Shown: piece after piece, positions 20,611 through 31,487 of the stretch | How the letters are laid out: the number at the start of each line of letters is the position of its first letter | How positions within the stretch are numbered: position 1 is the first letter of the stretch | Assembly: GCA_949987705.1 (NCBI GenBank) | Contig: OX465283.1 | Coordinates: 91,623,813 to 91,687,812, forward strand | Direction of reading: 5' to 3' | Origin: Thereva unica | Taxonomy: Eukaryota > Arthropoda > Insecta > Diptera > Therevidae | DNA length: 64,000 nt | Made by a program: the position numbers and the translations under genes | The notes under the pieces: model-generated | What the model was told of the DNA's origin: nothing | The model's database searches: none | What the model saw: the letters and a program-made list of their open reading frames with translations, nothing else

Positions 20611-20857
20611 TGTTGAGGTGAATTAATTTCACTAGTAATTAAAATGTAATTAGTTTTTTGTAGAACAATTCGAACTCAGTAGTCGACTGTATGTTCAATA
20701 GTGCAAACTGAATAGTGTGCTCCGAAATTATATCAGTTGCCAATTAAGTTTTCGATTTTGGTTTTTGTTTTTTTTCTTCACCAACAATAAAAACTAACTT
20801 TACAAAAGTGGTGTTGTTTTTCATTTTTATTAACTGGAGATCATCGAATTAACAACA
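20611..20857 (+). repeat. copia 5' LTR
   Basis: 247 bp, starting TGTTGAGGTG and ending TTAACAACA, so TGTTG/CAACA terminal inverted repeats. It abuts the PBS. There is no partner LTR in the window. Confidence 0.85.
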
Positions 20858-20871
20858 GGTTATGGGCCCAG
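20858..20871 (+). other. copia primer-binding site (initiator Met type)
   Basis: GGTTATGGGCCCAG follows the LTR directly. Drosophila copia uses an internal fragment of initiator tRNA-Met with this sequence. Confidence 0.85.
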
Positions 20872-21037
20872 GGTCGCCGTAAGTCAAAATCTCCAGCTGA
20901 GGACTACAGAAAGAAGAAAATTTTCAGGACAGACAGCAAGTCGGAGCAACCGTCGCCAGGCACAAGCATAAGAAAGTTAATTGTAAAACTAGTCTGAAGA
21001 TTGTGAATCAAGAAAGTTAATTGTAAAATCCTGAAAA

Positions 21038-24000
21038 ATGGACACAGTTAAGTCAAAGTTAGAAACGCTGTATGAAGATTCACAAGGCAACGTCAATTAT
21101 GCGTCTTGGCGTTTAAAATTAAATTTAGCCTTAAAAACAAGAGAAGTGTATGAAGCCGCAATTGGCACAGAAGTCAAACCAGCAGGTGCCTCAACTGATG
21201 AAGCTGTGAAAGCATGGGTAAAACAAAATCTCGAAGCTCAAACACTCATCGCACTCAACGTAAGCAGTCAGATAGCCAGCAAGCTCGCACACTGTACGAC
21301 CGCAAGACAGATGTTGGACAAAATTGTCAACTTGTATGGAACGAAGACTGAAGTAACCAGAGAGACACTGCGACAGAAATTTTTCTCATTTGTCTATGAC
21401 GAGACAAAGTCAGCTGCTGAGAATTGTATGGACATCACCGCCATTGCCGAGGAACTGACCACCGATGTCGACCCAATCCATCCAAGTTGGGTGATATCGA
21501 GGATTCTAGGTGTGTTGCCACCCAAGTTGGCACACTTCAGGACAGCTTGGGATAACGTAGCTGCAGGAGATCAGACGGTGGAGAGATTAATTGAACGACT
21601 CAGACTAGAAGATGAGAGGCTGAGAGAAAGTGGAAATGGACATGAAGCAAACACCCAGAATGCACTTGTCACCAAGTACAACAAGAAAGGACAGCAGTTA
21701 ACAAGCAAGAGTGAGTCCAAACCAAAAATCTGTTACAAGTGTGAAAAGAGAGGACATTTTGTGAAGGATTGCAAAGGCAAGGCAACCGCAAAGTATTTGG
21801 CGTACTGTAAACGAAACTACCCCTGCAATGAATGTGGAAAGAAGGGCCACTTTGCGAAGGAGTGCAGATCACGTTCCATTGAGCATGGTAACCAAGCACC
21901 TTTAGCACTTTTGAACACATCTCACGACTCAAACTTACTATTAAGTTACAACTCAGTAAGCAAGGACGAAAGTTGGTTCCAGGACTGTGGAGCGAGCCAG
22001 CACATGTCATCGCACCGCGAGTGGTTCACCAACCTGGTCGAATTGGACAAGCCTGTACCCATCCTGATTGGAGATGGTACTCAGCTAGATGGCGCTGCTG
22101 TTGGGAAAGTGGAATTGGAAGCTTATGATGGCCAGAAATGGAAGAAAGTGGTTCTCCAAAATGTTTTGTACGTGCCAAGTCTCGGATTTAATCTCGTTTC
22201 AGTGGGACAAATCTTGGATAAAGGTTTTCAACAAAAAGCTGATCATAAAACGTCAAAATTTGTCAATCCCAATACAAATGAAATAGCTGTCATGGCAGAA
22301 CGAGAGGGCAACTTATTCAAGATGTTATTGAGAAGGGAGAAGAAAGTTGAATACACTTTTATCACGTCCATCAGGACATGGCACGAGAGACATGCACACC
22401 AAAACATTAGGTACGTAAGGAACATTCTGAGGAGTCAAAATGTGAAGTATGTGGATGACTGGGATGGTACAAACTGCACAGGTTGTGCCTACGGGAAACA
22501 GCACCGGATCTCCCATCCAGCAAATCCTAAGACATCAAAACAACCCTTGGACTTGGTTCACGTGGACATGGGTGAAATGGACGTTCCATCTCTGGGAAAT
22601 GCGAAATATTTTCTCCTATTCAAAGACGACTACACACATTATCGCACGATCTACTTCATGAAGTCAAAAGATGAAGCACCAAGTAAACTTGAAAAGTACA
22701 TCAACCTTGTAGAGAACCAGCTCGAAAGAACAATAAAGAAACTCAGATCAGATAATGGAACCGAGATAAGGAATGCCCGCACAAGAAAGATGTTAGAAGA
22801 AAGAGGAATATTTCACACGGTCACGAACACCTACACGCCAGAGCAGAATGGAAGGATCGAGAGGGAAATGCGAACCATCGTAGAGGCCACTCGGACAGCG
22901 ATTCATTCCAACGGACTAGACAAGAAACTATGGGCGGAGGCAGCAAACTACGCTGTTTTCACCATAAACCAGACTGGCGCAAGCTCTGTTGAAGGAAAGA
23001 CACCCGCACAACTTTGGTTTGGACGACAGGTAGATATCAACAAGCTACGTGCATTCGGATGTGAGTGCTATGTGCTGAAACCAAGCCACAAGAAAGGAAA
23101 GATGGACCGCAAGTCTGAAAAGGGAATCATGGTGGGATATGAGTGGGACTCACCATGTTACAGAATTTATATCCCAAGAACAGGAAATATAGTCAGCTCG
23201 GACAACGTAATTTTTCACGAAGCCAAGCCTGAAGCAAAGCCGAGGACAGAACTGAGCTACTCAAACCCGCAAGAAACGACAGATGTAGTACAGGAAGAGG
23301 AAATTGAGCAAGAAGAAAACGAGCCAGACGAAGACGAACAGCAGGAAAATCCGAAAGAAAAAGGCAGCAAGACAGCACCAGCGAATCAGAAACTAGGACG
23401 AGAACTGAGAGACCGCAGCACCTTGCAACGGCCGAAACGATATGCCGACTATATCACCGAATTCTGGGGAGGAGGTAACATTGCACAATGTGCACTGATC
23501 GGTGAAGTTGAGGAAATCGCCGTTGAAGATGCACTGAAGGATCCAAATTGGAGAAAGGCGATGCAGGAGGAGTATGATTCATTGATGAGAATGAAAACCT
23601 GGAAGCTTGAAGAATGCCCGAAGGATGTCAAGCCACTATCTTGTAGATGGGTTCTGCGAGAGAAAGCGAACGGAAAATTGAAAGCCAGACTTGTCGCCAG
23701 AGGCTTTGAACAAAAAGAAGGAATAGACTATGGAGAGACATTCAGCCCAGTAGCCCGCCATGCTTCGATACGATTGATTTTGAGCCATGCTGCAACAGAA
23801 GGGATGAAGTTAGTCGCATTTGATGTCAAGACCGCTTTTCTGTATGGAAAGCTGACTGAAGTTCTGCACATGACTCAACCCCAAGGATTCAGAGATGGAA
23901 GTGAAAATGTATGTCGTCTCTTAAAAGCAATTTATGGTCTGAAACAAGCTCCAAGAGTATGGAACGAGGAAGTCACAGGGAAGCTTGAAGACTTTGGACT

Positions 24001-24831
24001 GATGAGTACCGACGATGACCCCTGTGTTTATTATAATCAGGACAGGAGCATCTTGATGACACTATTTGTAGATGATGGGCTTATTGCAGCAAAGGACGTG
24101 GCAGAAATCTACAAGTTGTTGAAGAAAATTAGTCAAGTATTCGAGATTACCTACAGTGAGACTGTGCAAGAAGAGTTCTCATATCTGGGGATGGAACTGA
24201 AAGTGAAGACTGATGGGATATCTGTGAGCCAACCCAGGTACACGAAGAAGATGCTCGAGAAGATGAAACATGCGGACTGCAACCCCGTCTCAACTCCCAT
24301 AGACGTTGGACTTGCAAAAGAAGTGATGGAGACACCGAATGATCAACCAACAGCTACCAATGTACCCTATCGAGAAGCAATTGGCAGTCTGTTGTACCTT
24401 GCAACAATCTCCAGGCCAGACATAAGTTTCGCAGTAAATCTACTCAGCAGATTCTGTGCACAACCGACTGACACTCACTGGACTATGGTAAAGCGAGTAT
24501 TCAAGTATTTGAGAGGTACGATTAACTGTGGAATTTTCTTCAATGGAGATGACAAACTTGAAGCTTACTCTGATTCGGACTTTGGAGGAGACAGGGAGAC
24601 CATGCAATCCACGACTGGAGTACTACTCATACGAGGTGGACCACTGGTGTGGTACTCGCAAAAGCAGCGACTCGTTGCAACCTCCACAGCCGAAGCCGAG
24701 TACCGAGCAGCAGTAGCCGCTATTGATGATGTCTGTTGGATCAGAAGGATTGCTCGTGAGCTCAACATTTTGAAGACTGATCAACCCACTGATCTCTACG
24801 TGGACAACAGACCAGCATCGACTGGAAGCTT
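21038..24831 (+). pseudogene. copia gag-pol polyprotein, truncated in RNase H
   Basis: Single open frame from ATG 21038. Gag with two CCHC knuckles (about 232-245 CYKC...C; 263-276 CNEC...C). Protease DCGASQHMSS at about 316. Integrase zinc domain (HERHAHQN ... CTGCAYGKQH) and DDE core with D about 509, D about 571 (RSDNGTE) and E about 607 (NGRIEREM). Copia order places integrase before RT. RT: FDVKTAFLYGKL, GLKQAPRVWN, and catalytic FVDD at about 1010. RNase H: YSDSDFGGD, TSTAEAEYRA, breaking off after LYVDNRPA. The frame then reads 180 codons into antisense R1 sequence to 25390; those codons are not copia. No internal stops, so the element was probably young when truncated. Confidence 0.92.
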
Positions 24832-26288
24832 GGTCACACTCCTTTACCTTGTGACCCTCTTTCCCGCAGCCTCGTCACAGCCTTCCTCTATCCTGGCTGC
24901 TGCTGCAGTTTTTCGTTATGTGACCGAACTTTATGCATTTGAAGCACGGTTTAAGCCATACCCGCTCCCGCATTCGGCATACAATCCAGCCGACTCGAAT
25001 CTTACCTGCTGCGATAGCCTTCTTCGCAGCTTCAACAGGCAGGCTTATAAACGCCGTCTGTGTGCCCCCCGCGACTCTCTTAGCCTGAGGACATCCTTTT
25101 CCTCGACCTTCAGACCTAGCTGGGTCCTCAGTGCTTCGCAGACCTCTTCCTTGGTTGTGATCTCATCCAAGTCTCTACACTCGATCACCACCGTATTTGT
25201 GCTGGCTCTCACCTCAGCCACCCCGTTTATCGATGCTTTTACCTTCTGCTCTAAGTCTCCGGTCTTAGCATCTCCCCTCTTGAGCCAAAGCAGGAGATCG
25301 CCCTTTTGCGTTCTCCTGACCCTTCTTACGCTATTTCCAACCTCTGCGAGGGAGGAATCTGTCCTCACCTTGCAAAGTATCTCCGCGTAGGTAGCTTCCC
25401 CTCGTGATGATAATCGCATCCGACCTGGTCTTTTGCCTCAGCTTGTTTCCCTCTTTCAGCCTTCTTTTTTCCATTTTCCGCTTTTTCCGCTCCACCGTCG
25501 TCAAGGCAGAACCGTCCGGGTTCTTGCTCTCTTTTTCGACGGGGCGCGCCGCCTGCAGTGGGATTGGCTCGGCCACTGCTTCGGGAGTCTTTCCCTTTTT
25601 CCTCTTGGGGGTGTGCTGCTGACCTCCTCATTGAGCTCTCTACGGCGCTTGCGCGGCCGCGGCTCCTTGCTTTTCTCTTGTGGCCGTTTCTCTCCAGCAT
25701 CCCCGGTTGAACGGCTCTCTTGTTTTTTCGGCAAATCTTCTGTTTGAGCCGACGTATCCACCAGCTCTTTCGCCCTTTGCCGTTTTACTATTTCCTCCTT
25801 TGCTTTTAGGTAGGTAGACCTGACCAACCTAATTTTCTCCTTGATGGCGTGCTCGACGTTTTTCTTAGCGTCGACATACTCCATGAGGTCTCTTATCATA
25901 ACCCCCAATTTCTCGAAGGGGATGATCCAGCATCTTCCGCAGTGGTCGCCGGAGTGCTCACCCTCATATCGCCATATGTCGCTAAGCCAAGGCGTTCTAG
26001 GTCCTTGGTACTCTTTGCTGGCGGTGACCTCGCCGACTTGTTGCTCTTTGGGATGGAATTCTTTGGGTTTCCGTCTTGGGGAGTGGCACTTTGTTGCTCA
26101 GGACCTGGATGTTCCGGGTCCTTAGCACTCTTAGCTGGTGGTGTTCTCACCGTCTTTCTGCTCCTTTGGATGGGGTTTCCATCTTCGGGAGTCGCCCTTA
26201 GTTGGACTATAAAAGCCCTAGCTGTATTTGGAGCTTTGGGAGGTGCTCCACCCTCATTTGTTTTTATGTTCTCTATTTTAGATCCCAC
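24832..26288 (-). pseudogene. R1-clade LINE ORF1 (gag-like)
   Basis: Several minus-strand frames together give an R1 ORF1. The N-terminal part (26288 to about 25896) has proline-rich repeats (TPPAKSAKD and SPPAKSTKD, each after a DGNP motif). Next are helical YVDAKKNVEHAIKEKIRLVR and a basic region (PRPRKRRREL). Then comes the C-terminal gag-like domain (VRRTQKGDLLLWLKR; VVIECRDLDEITTKEEVCEAL) and CCHC knuckles near 24905-24952 (CFKCIKFGHITKNC) and 24834-24865 (CGKEGHKVKEC). Frameshifts lie near 25900, 25550 and in a G run near 25067, and a TGA interrupts the second knuckle. ORF1 would bind LINE RNA; this copy is dead. Confidence 0.82.
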
Positions 26289-26499
26289 GAGTTGCGCGAG
26301 AAAGGACAGTCACCCATGGCAGAGCTCCGCATTACCACGGGAAGGCTACATTGAAACCGAACTGTTTGTCAAAAAGCATAACCAACGATTGTCGGTAACA
26401 ACTCTGGTTGATGTCTGAACTAATGACTTATGTACTACACTAAAATTGGAACGCGCGATAAGTGAAGACAACTTCAAGCTTCTGGACGAAAAGAAAAGA

Positions 26500-27288
26500 A
26501 CATACCACTAAGCTCGAGAAACTGAAAGCCGTAGGAGTGGCGTTGGTGTAATACTCACCAAAGAAGCCAGGTCCAGCCTCATTAGCTGGTCACCAGTTTC
26601 TGAGAGGATTATTGCGCCTGCGTACCAGACTAAGAAGTACTACGGTAGTCCAATGCTATGCTCCAACTGAAGACGCTGAAGATGACATCAAAGACGAGTT
26701 CTATTTGCGGCTGAATGAGGTTTTTCGCTCTATTCCAAGGGGAGACATCATTGTATTAATGGGTGACTTAAACGCACAGATCGACCGTGACAACACCGGC
26801 CTTGAACAAACAATTGGAAATCAAGGTCTAAGCCAAGTTACCAATAACAATGGTGAGCTTTTCGTTGACTTCTGTAGCTCCCACCAACTCATGGTAGGTG
26901 GAACTTACTTTTGTCACAAGAAGATACACAAAGAGACCTGGGTATCGCCCGATGGTAGAACGAGAAATCAGATAGATCATGTGGCCGTCAGGCGCAGATG
27001 GAGAACTATCCTTGAGGATGTCAGGAGTTTCAGGGGAGCAGACACTGGAAGCGACCACCATTTGGTAGTAGCAACTATTCGCCTTAAAATCGCCGCAATC
27101 AGAAACGTACAACGCGATGCTATAAACCGTAGACGGTTCAACGTCGACCTTCTGCGGGAGAGCATTAAAAAGCGGGAATTTGCTGGAAACCTACAACAAA
27201 TATTAAACCAGCACAACGTTTCTGACGACACAAATATTGAAAAGCTGTGGAGTAGGACAAAGGGCGCAATATTAACGGCTGCGGAAAT
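26500..27288 (+). pseudogene. RTE-clade endonuclease
   Basis: APE-type endonuclease: SGVGVILTKEARSSLISW (another frame, near 26530-26590), then in the frame 26612-27288 VQCYAPTEDAEDD, IVLMGDLNAQI (catalytic GDLNAQ), NQIDHVAVRRRW and the terminal SDHHLVVA (SDH triad). One frameshift lies near 26600-26640. The following helical linker (RRRFNVDLLRE) is typical of RTE and of the proteins that databases often mislabel as craniofacial development protein 2-like. It ends in the TGAT repeats of the intruding LINE. The enzyme would nick target DNA. Confidence 0.85.
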
Positions 27289-27306
27289 GATTGATTGATT
27301 GATTGA
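27284..27306. repeat. (TGAT)n tract at the 3' end of the inserted LINE
   Basis: Five tandem TGAT/TGATTGAT units at the boundary between RTE codons (TAAEMI) and the minus-strand LINE. Read on the minus strand the LINE ends ATAAATCACTATCAATCAATC. So it has a short tandem-repeat tail in place of poly(A), as in several CR1/I-type families. Confidence 0.75.
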
Positions 27307-27420
27307 TAGTGATTTATTTAGCCTTTGGCTACTACATATAAAAAAAAATATACAAAAATACATAAAATACAAATCACTCTTAAATTATAAAATTACATCT
27401 ACTAAATCCCTCCTTTAATT

Positions 27421-27918
27421 TTACACATTTTCCCCTGATTTCACAAATTCTTTCAACATTTTTTTAAAGTCATTTAATCGTCCAGCTGTTTTTATTTCCG
27501 TCGGTAACTTGTTAAACATTTCGAATCCTGTGTATGTTATACATTTTTGGGCTGCGCTTGTTTTGCGATAACATACTCTCAACTCATTTCTTTGCCTGGT
27601 GTTATATAAATATCTTTCTCCTACTAATTGCACGTCGTTACTTAGGTATCTCGGCAGCATTCCATTTTTTATTTTATATACAAAGACACATACATTTAAT
27701 TTCATCCGCTATCTTATGCTTAGGAAACGTAACGCATTTAGCATGTCATTTATTCTTGTATATCTATCACATCTCAAGATAGCTCTCATTGCTCTGTTCT
27801 GTGTTTTCTGCAATATATCCATCCAATATTCATTAATGTTTAACAGAAGAGTATTACAGTAGTCGAAGTGTGGCGCCACTATGGACTTATAAATTGTCAC
27901 TAACGTATTTACATACAT
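27421..27918 (-). pseudogene. LINE ORF2 C-terminal domain
   Basis: Two frames (27709-27918 and 27421-27705) give YKSIVAPHFDYCNTLLLN, LQKTQNRAMRAILRC, then YNTRQRNELRV and FNKLPTEIKTAGRLNDFKK. This is the RT-distal domain of CR1-like LINEs and of the LINE-derived sequences common in insects. It is separated from RT by a frameshift near 27925 and is split by a stop near 27707. Confidence 0.8.
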
Positions 27919-27930
27919 ATTACATTAATT

Positions 27931-29530
27931 CTATACATATTTATTAATTCTATACATGAAGCCCACTTTTTTAGCTACTTTTTTTGCAATAAATGCTGCA
28001 TAGCTGTCGAATTTTAAATTATTATCTATTATTATGCCTAAATACTTCATTTCATCCATTTCTTCAATCTTTGTATTATCAATTAGAATATCACATGTGT
28101 TTTTTGTATACTGCTTTCTTTGGTCGTGTATCACCATGAACTTAGTTTTTTTTGTATTTAATCTTAGCGAGTTTTTCCCTAACCATTTCACAACATTCTT
28201 TAAATCATGATTTAGTTTTTTCTCTATTTGACAAACATCACGATCACTCACATATATCATAGTATCGTCTGCGAACAATTTACACGAACAGTAATCCAAT
28301 TGACTCACAATATCATTTATATACAATATGAATAACAGAGGACCTAATACGGATCCCTGTGGAACACCATGAACTGTTTCTACTTTTGCTGACATTTTAT
28401 TTCCGTACTTTACTTGTTGCATGCGATTTTCCATATAAGACTCCAGCCATTTATACACTTTTCCTTTAATTCCATAATTTTTCAGTTTCTGCAACAATAT
28501 ACTTCTACTTACGGTTTCAAAAGCTCTCTTAAAGTCTAGGAAAACGACACCAATAAATTTGCTCTCATCAAGTTCTTTTCTCCATTTAATCATAACATTT
28601 TGTACAGCCGTTTCGCAGGAGAAGTTTTCCCGAAAACCTGACTGTTCATCTACCAATATTCGTTTTCTTTCTATATATTCAACTAGTTGATTTTTTGCTG
28701 CAGTTTCTAATATTTTTTCATATATAGGCAACATATTAATTGGTCTATATTCTTCTGCTTTCATGCTGCCAGCTATTTTTGGAATTGGAACTACAGTTGA
28801 CGTTTTCCAACTTTCCGGGAAAACTCCTTGCATAGATTTATTAATTAATGACAACATGACTTGCCCCATACTTTTCCATCCTGCTTTCAGAAAAAAAGTG
28901 CTAATTCCTTCCTCCGTTCCTTTTTTGTTTTCCATATTGCTTACAATTTTATCTATCTCGCCTTTTGTTGCTATGTACTTGAAATGATTCGATGCTGTAT
29001 TCAACTTCCACATTAATTCTTTCATCATTTTCATTTTCTACTTCATTTCTGACAATTTCCTCAATACTTTGAATAAAAAACTCATTAAATTTATTTGCTA
29101 TTTCTTGTTCATCCTCACATATGTTCCCTTCAAAGCTGATTCCATTTATGCTTACATCCTTACTTTTATCGCCTATTAGTTTTTTAAGCGTATACCACAT
29201 TTTTTTAGTGTTTGATTTTACTGCATCTATATTTTCTTCGTAGTATTGTTGTTTACTTTGGCGAATTGCATTTACGATTATATTCCGTCTCCTCTTATAT
29301 TCATTCCAGTCCCACTGAGATTTAGTACTTGCTGCACGTTTGTATGCCCAGTCTCTTATTTTACTTTGATCCCTCACTTCTTCTGTTATCCATGGTTTTT
29401 GTTTCCATATTGTTGGAATACATTTAAATACAAGTGGGGCTTCGATATTAATTGCCTCTATTATACTTTCTATCACGTTATTTGCTAAATTGTTTATATC
29501 ACTGTTTGTATCACATTTGTTTTCAATCAC
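27931..29530 (-). pseudogene. LINE ORF2 linker and reverse transcriptase
   Basis: Frame 28949-29530 holds the helical linker between endonuclease and RT (WITEEVRDQSKIRDWAYKRA; MWYTLKKLIG). Frame 27931-29034 holds RT: VVPIPKIAGSMKAEEYRPIN, DEQSGFRENFSCETAV, VFLDFKRAFETV, GVPQGSVLGPLLF and catalytic LFADDTMIYVS, then LRLNTKKTKFMVI. The two frames overlap at 28949-29034, marking one frameshift. All RT catalytic residues are present. Confidence 0.88.
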
Positions 29531-29535
29531 AGTAG

Positions 29536-30287
29536 TTAATATTTCGTTAAAATGTTCATATCTCGGAAGTTTTTCATATCTCTTTTAAAATACTCTGTTC
29601 GTCTGCCATGTCTGTGGACATTTTTTACAATTCTTATCTGTACAATTTGGTGGTCAGTAATTTTCGGTGTTTGTAATACATCTGCTATTATATAAAAGTT
29701 TGAGAATGCCAAGTCAATTATTGTTTGAGATGTTTCTGTAATTCTCGTGTATTCGGTAATGTACTGTTTCAGTCCTAGACTTCTTAAATTTTTCAATAGT
29801 TTATTTGAGTAATGGTTATTTTTGCTCACATCTATATTAAAATCTCCTACTGTTATGACGTGTCCCATATCTACCATTTTTTCAAATTCACTCGTTAATT
29901 CACTAATAAAAACACCATCACTCGTACTTGGTGAGTGATACAGATTACAAATAATAATTTCATTATATATTCCTGCTAGCTTACAGACTATTAGCCACGT
30001 GTTTTGTTCAATGTTTTTGTTTGTTAATATTCTATATTTTATGTCCTTGCTTATGTATGTACTAACTCCTCCCGTTCTTCTATTATTTGAATTGCATCGC
30101 ACCATTTCATAGTTTGTTATTTTTAATTCATTTTCTTCTACTTCTTCCGTCACATGGGTTTCCGTTAGACATAATATTTTTGGTTTAAATTTTACAACTA
30201 AGTCATCAATTTCGTCTTTATGCTTTAAAAAACCTTGTGCATTTAATGAAAGGATGAATGGCCTACCTGTTTTGCTTGCCTGATATT
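29536..30287 (-). pseudogene. LINE ORF2 endonuclease
   Basis: The frame opens near 30287 (RPFILSLNAQGFLKHK), before the first ATG at 30153. It contains ILCLTETHV (catalytic E), GGVSTYISKDI, VGDFNID, TIIDLAFSN and ITDHQIV (TDH in place of SDH). It stops at 29536; the same protein continues in another frame as the linker at 29530. About 250 residues, normal for an APE-type endonuclease. Confidence 0.85.
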
Positions 30288-30339
30288 TTCGTTGCTAATC
30301 TTGTCCATACTGTATACTCTTTCTATTTCTGCTAACTAT

Positions 30340-31074
30340 TCTTTGGTACGAGCATCGGTTATGTCCCAAGAAACCAGCAACACTGGATCTCGGACACAAC
30401 CTGGCAAAAAATAGAACGCAGAAGGGCCCTAAAAAATAACGTAAACTCTACAAGCGACCCTGAAAGACGTTACCAACTGGAACGGGAGTACTCCCAATTA
30501 CACCGGGAGGTAAAGAGAAGTGTCCGGCGTGATAAAAGGCAGCAGATAAACGAGCTCGCAGAAAAACCGGAAAACGCGGCAAACACAGGCAACAGTAAGG
30601 TGCTGCACCAAATTACTAAACAGCTCTCGGGAAAGCACTCTACTAAAAAGCATGCCGTTAAGAGTGCGGATGGAAGGCTGCTGTGCAGCGACGAGGAGCA
30701 GCTCCAAAGATGGAGAGATTACTTCTTCGCCGCCCTGAATGGTTCATTTACACAGGAACCTCAGGAAACCAGCAACAATGCACAGCCTATAAGAATCACC
30801 ACCCGAGCCCCATCCAAGACGGAAATAGTAACCGCAATTCATGCGATGGCCAATGGTAAAGCAGCTGGGAAAGATGGCATCCCGCCAGAATTGTTGAAAG
30901 CCGATTCAAGCCTCATAGCAGATGCGCTTCAGCCAATCCTGGAAATAGCATGGAACACCTGTACCTTTCCGGAGGATTGGACGGAAGGTATCATAGTCAA
31001 AATACCAAAAAAGGGGGACCTAACAATATGCGACAACTGGAGAGGCATCTGTTTACTATCTACAGTGGGCAAAA
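30340..31074 (+). pseudogene. RTE-clade LINE, linker and start of RT
   Basis: Continues the RTE frame after the inserted LINE: TSIGYVPRNQQHWISDTTW, RRALKNNVNSTSDPERRY, VKRSVRRDKRQQINELA, ADGRLLCSDEEQLQRW, then RT motifs NGKAAGKDGIPPELLKAD and IVKIPKKGDLTICDNWRGIC. It breaks off at about 31074, before the catalytic motif. The open frame from ATG 30600 runs on into Gypsy3 gag only in another frame. Confidence 0.85.
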
Positions 31075-31487
31075 TTCAGCAGAGATGAAGGAAGCGACAA
31101 CAGAGATCAAGACGGAAGTGTTGGCGTTAAAAGATGAACAGAAATTATTAGCAGTAGCTCATGAACGCTCGTTAGCAGAACTCAAAGAGTCTATGGAAGA
31201 ACAGAGAAACCAGATTGAGCAAAAATTCGAACTAATGTCACTCTCTGTTGATAAAAAGCTGGATAACGTAAAGGAAAATGTGAGGAATGATCTGATCGAA
31301 TCTTCCATCAAAGCAAATGTAGAGAATGATCTGGAAAAGCTCGAAAATTCCATGAGGGAAAATGATGAAAAGTTGAAGATTGAGCTAGAATCGGTCAGAG
31401 CCGAGCTAGGGTAAAGGGTAAAGATTCACCACCCAGCGACGGCATCTCACGAAGTCATCGGAGTTAGGAAACTGGGTAATTCCATGG
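31075..31487 (+). pseudogene. Gypsy3 gag N-terminal coiled coil
   Basis: The open frame to 31414 encodes a long charged helix (LALKDEQKLLAVAHERSLAE; NDLEKLENSMRENDEKLKIE) with heptad-like spacing, predicted coiled coil. I assign it to the gag of the Gypsy element that continues at 32262 because the order and strand fit and the gag core lacks an N-terminus otherwise. No LTR or PBS is present to the left; the element is truncated at its junction with RTE. Confidence 0.6.

Larger units (their letters stand above)
20611..24831 (+). mobile_element. copia-type retrotransposon, 3'-truncated
   Basis: 5' LTR, PBS and a nearly complete gag-pol are present on the plus strand. The RNase H end and the 3' LTR are lost. 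The left junction is in R1 ORF2 and the right junction is in R1 ORF1, so R1 sequence between them was lost together with the copia 3' end. No target duplication can be checked for that reason. Confidence 0.9.
13260..26288 (-). mobile_element. R1-clade LINE, dismembered
   Basis: ORF1 (24832-26288), the ORF2 linker (20469-20610) and ORF2 RT (13260-14596) are collinear on the minus strand and share R1-clade features. They are separated by Gypsy2 and by a truncated copia. The end of ORF1, the endonuclease and the 3' end are missing. Translation across the Gypsy2 target site joins ...ACDAS directly to MPRRTGN, the usual R1 ORF2 order. Multiple frameshifts show a long-dead copy. Confidence 0.8.
27289..30339 (-). 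mobile_element. CR1/jockey-superfamily LINE inside the RTE
   Basis: About 3.05 kb on the minus strand: endonuclease, linker, RT and C-terminal domain in order, with a TCAA-repeat tail. ORF1 is absent or reduced; an incomplete frame (SMDKISNENIRQAK) just upstream of the endonuclease may be its end. The RTE reading continues on both sides. I saw no clear target duplication. The CR1/L2/Crack-Daphne side of the superfamily is my guess from the C-terminal motifs. Confidence 0.8.
26420..31074 (+). mobile_element. RTE-clade LINE, split by another LINE
   Basis: Plus-strand endonuclease (about 26500-27288) and RT N-terminal part (30340-31074) belong to one RTE-type ORF, interrupted by a minus-strand LINE at 27289-30339. 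The RT ends abruptly after YRP-equivalent motif NWRGICLLSTVGKI, where Gypsy3 sequence begins. 5' and 3' ends are not identified. Confidence 0.82.

Noticed and set aside
24832..25390. Apparent C-terminal extension of the copia polyprotein
   Set aside because: It is the antisense of R1 ORF1; knuckle codons are readable on the minus strand over the same bases.
25404..26418. Plus-strand ORFs of 70-190 codons over R1 ORF1
   Set aside because: Shadows of the GC-rich R1 ORF1 on the minus strand, which shows family motifs.
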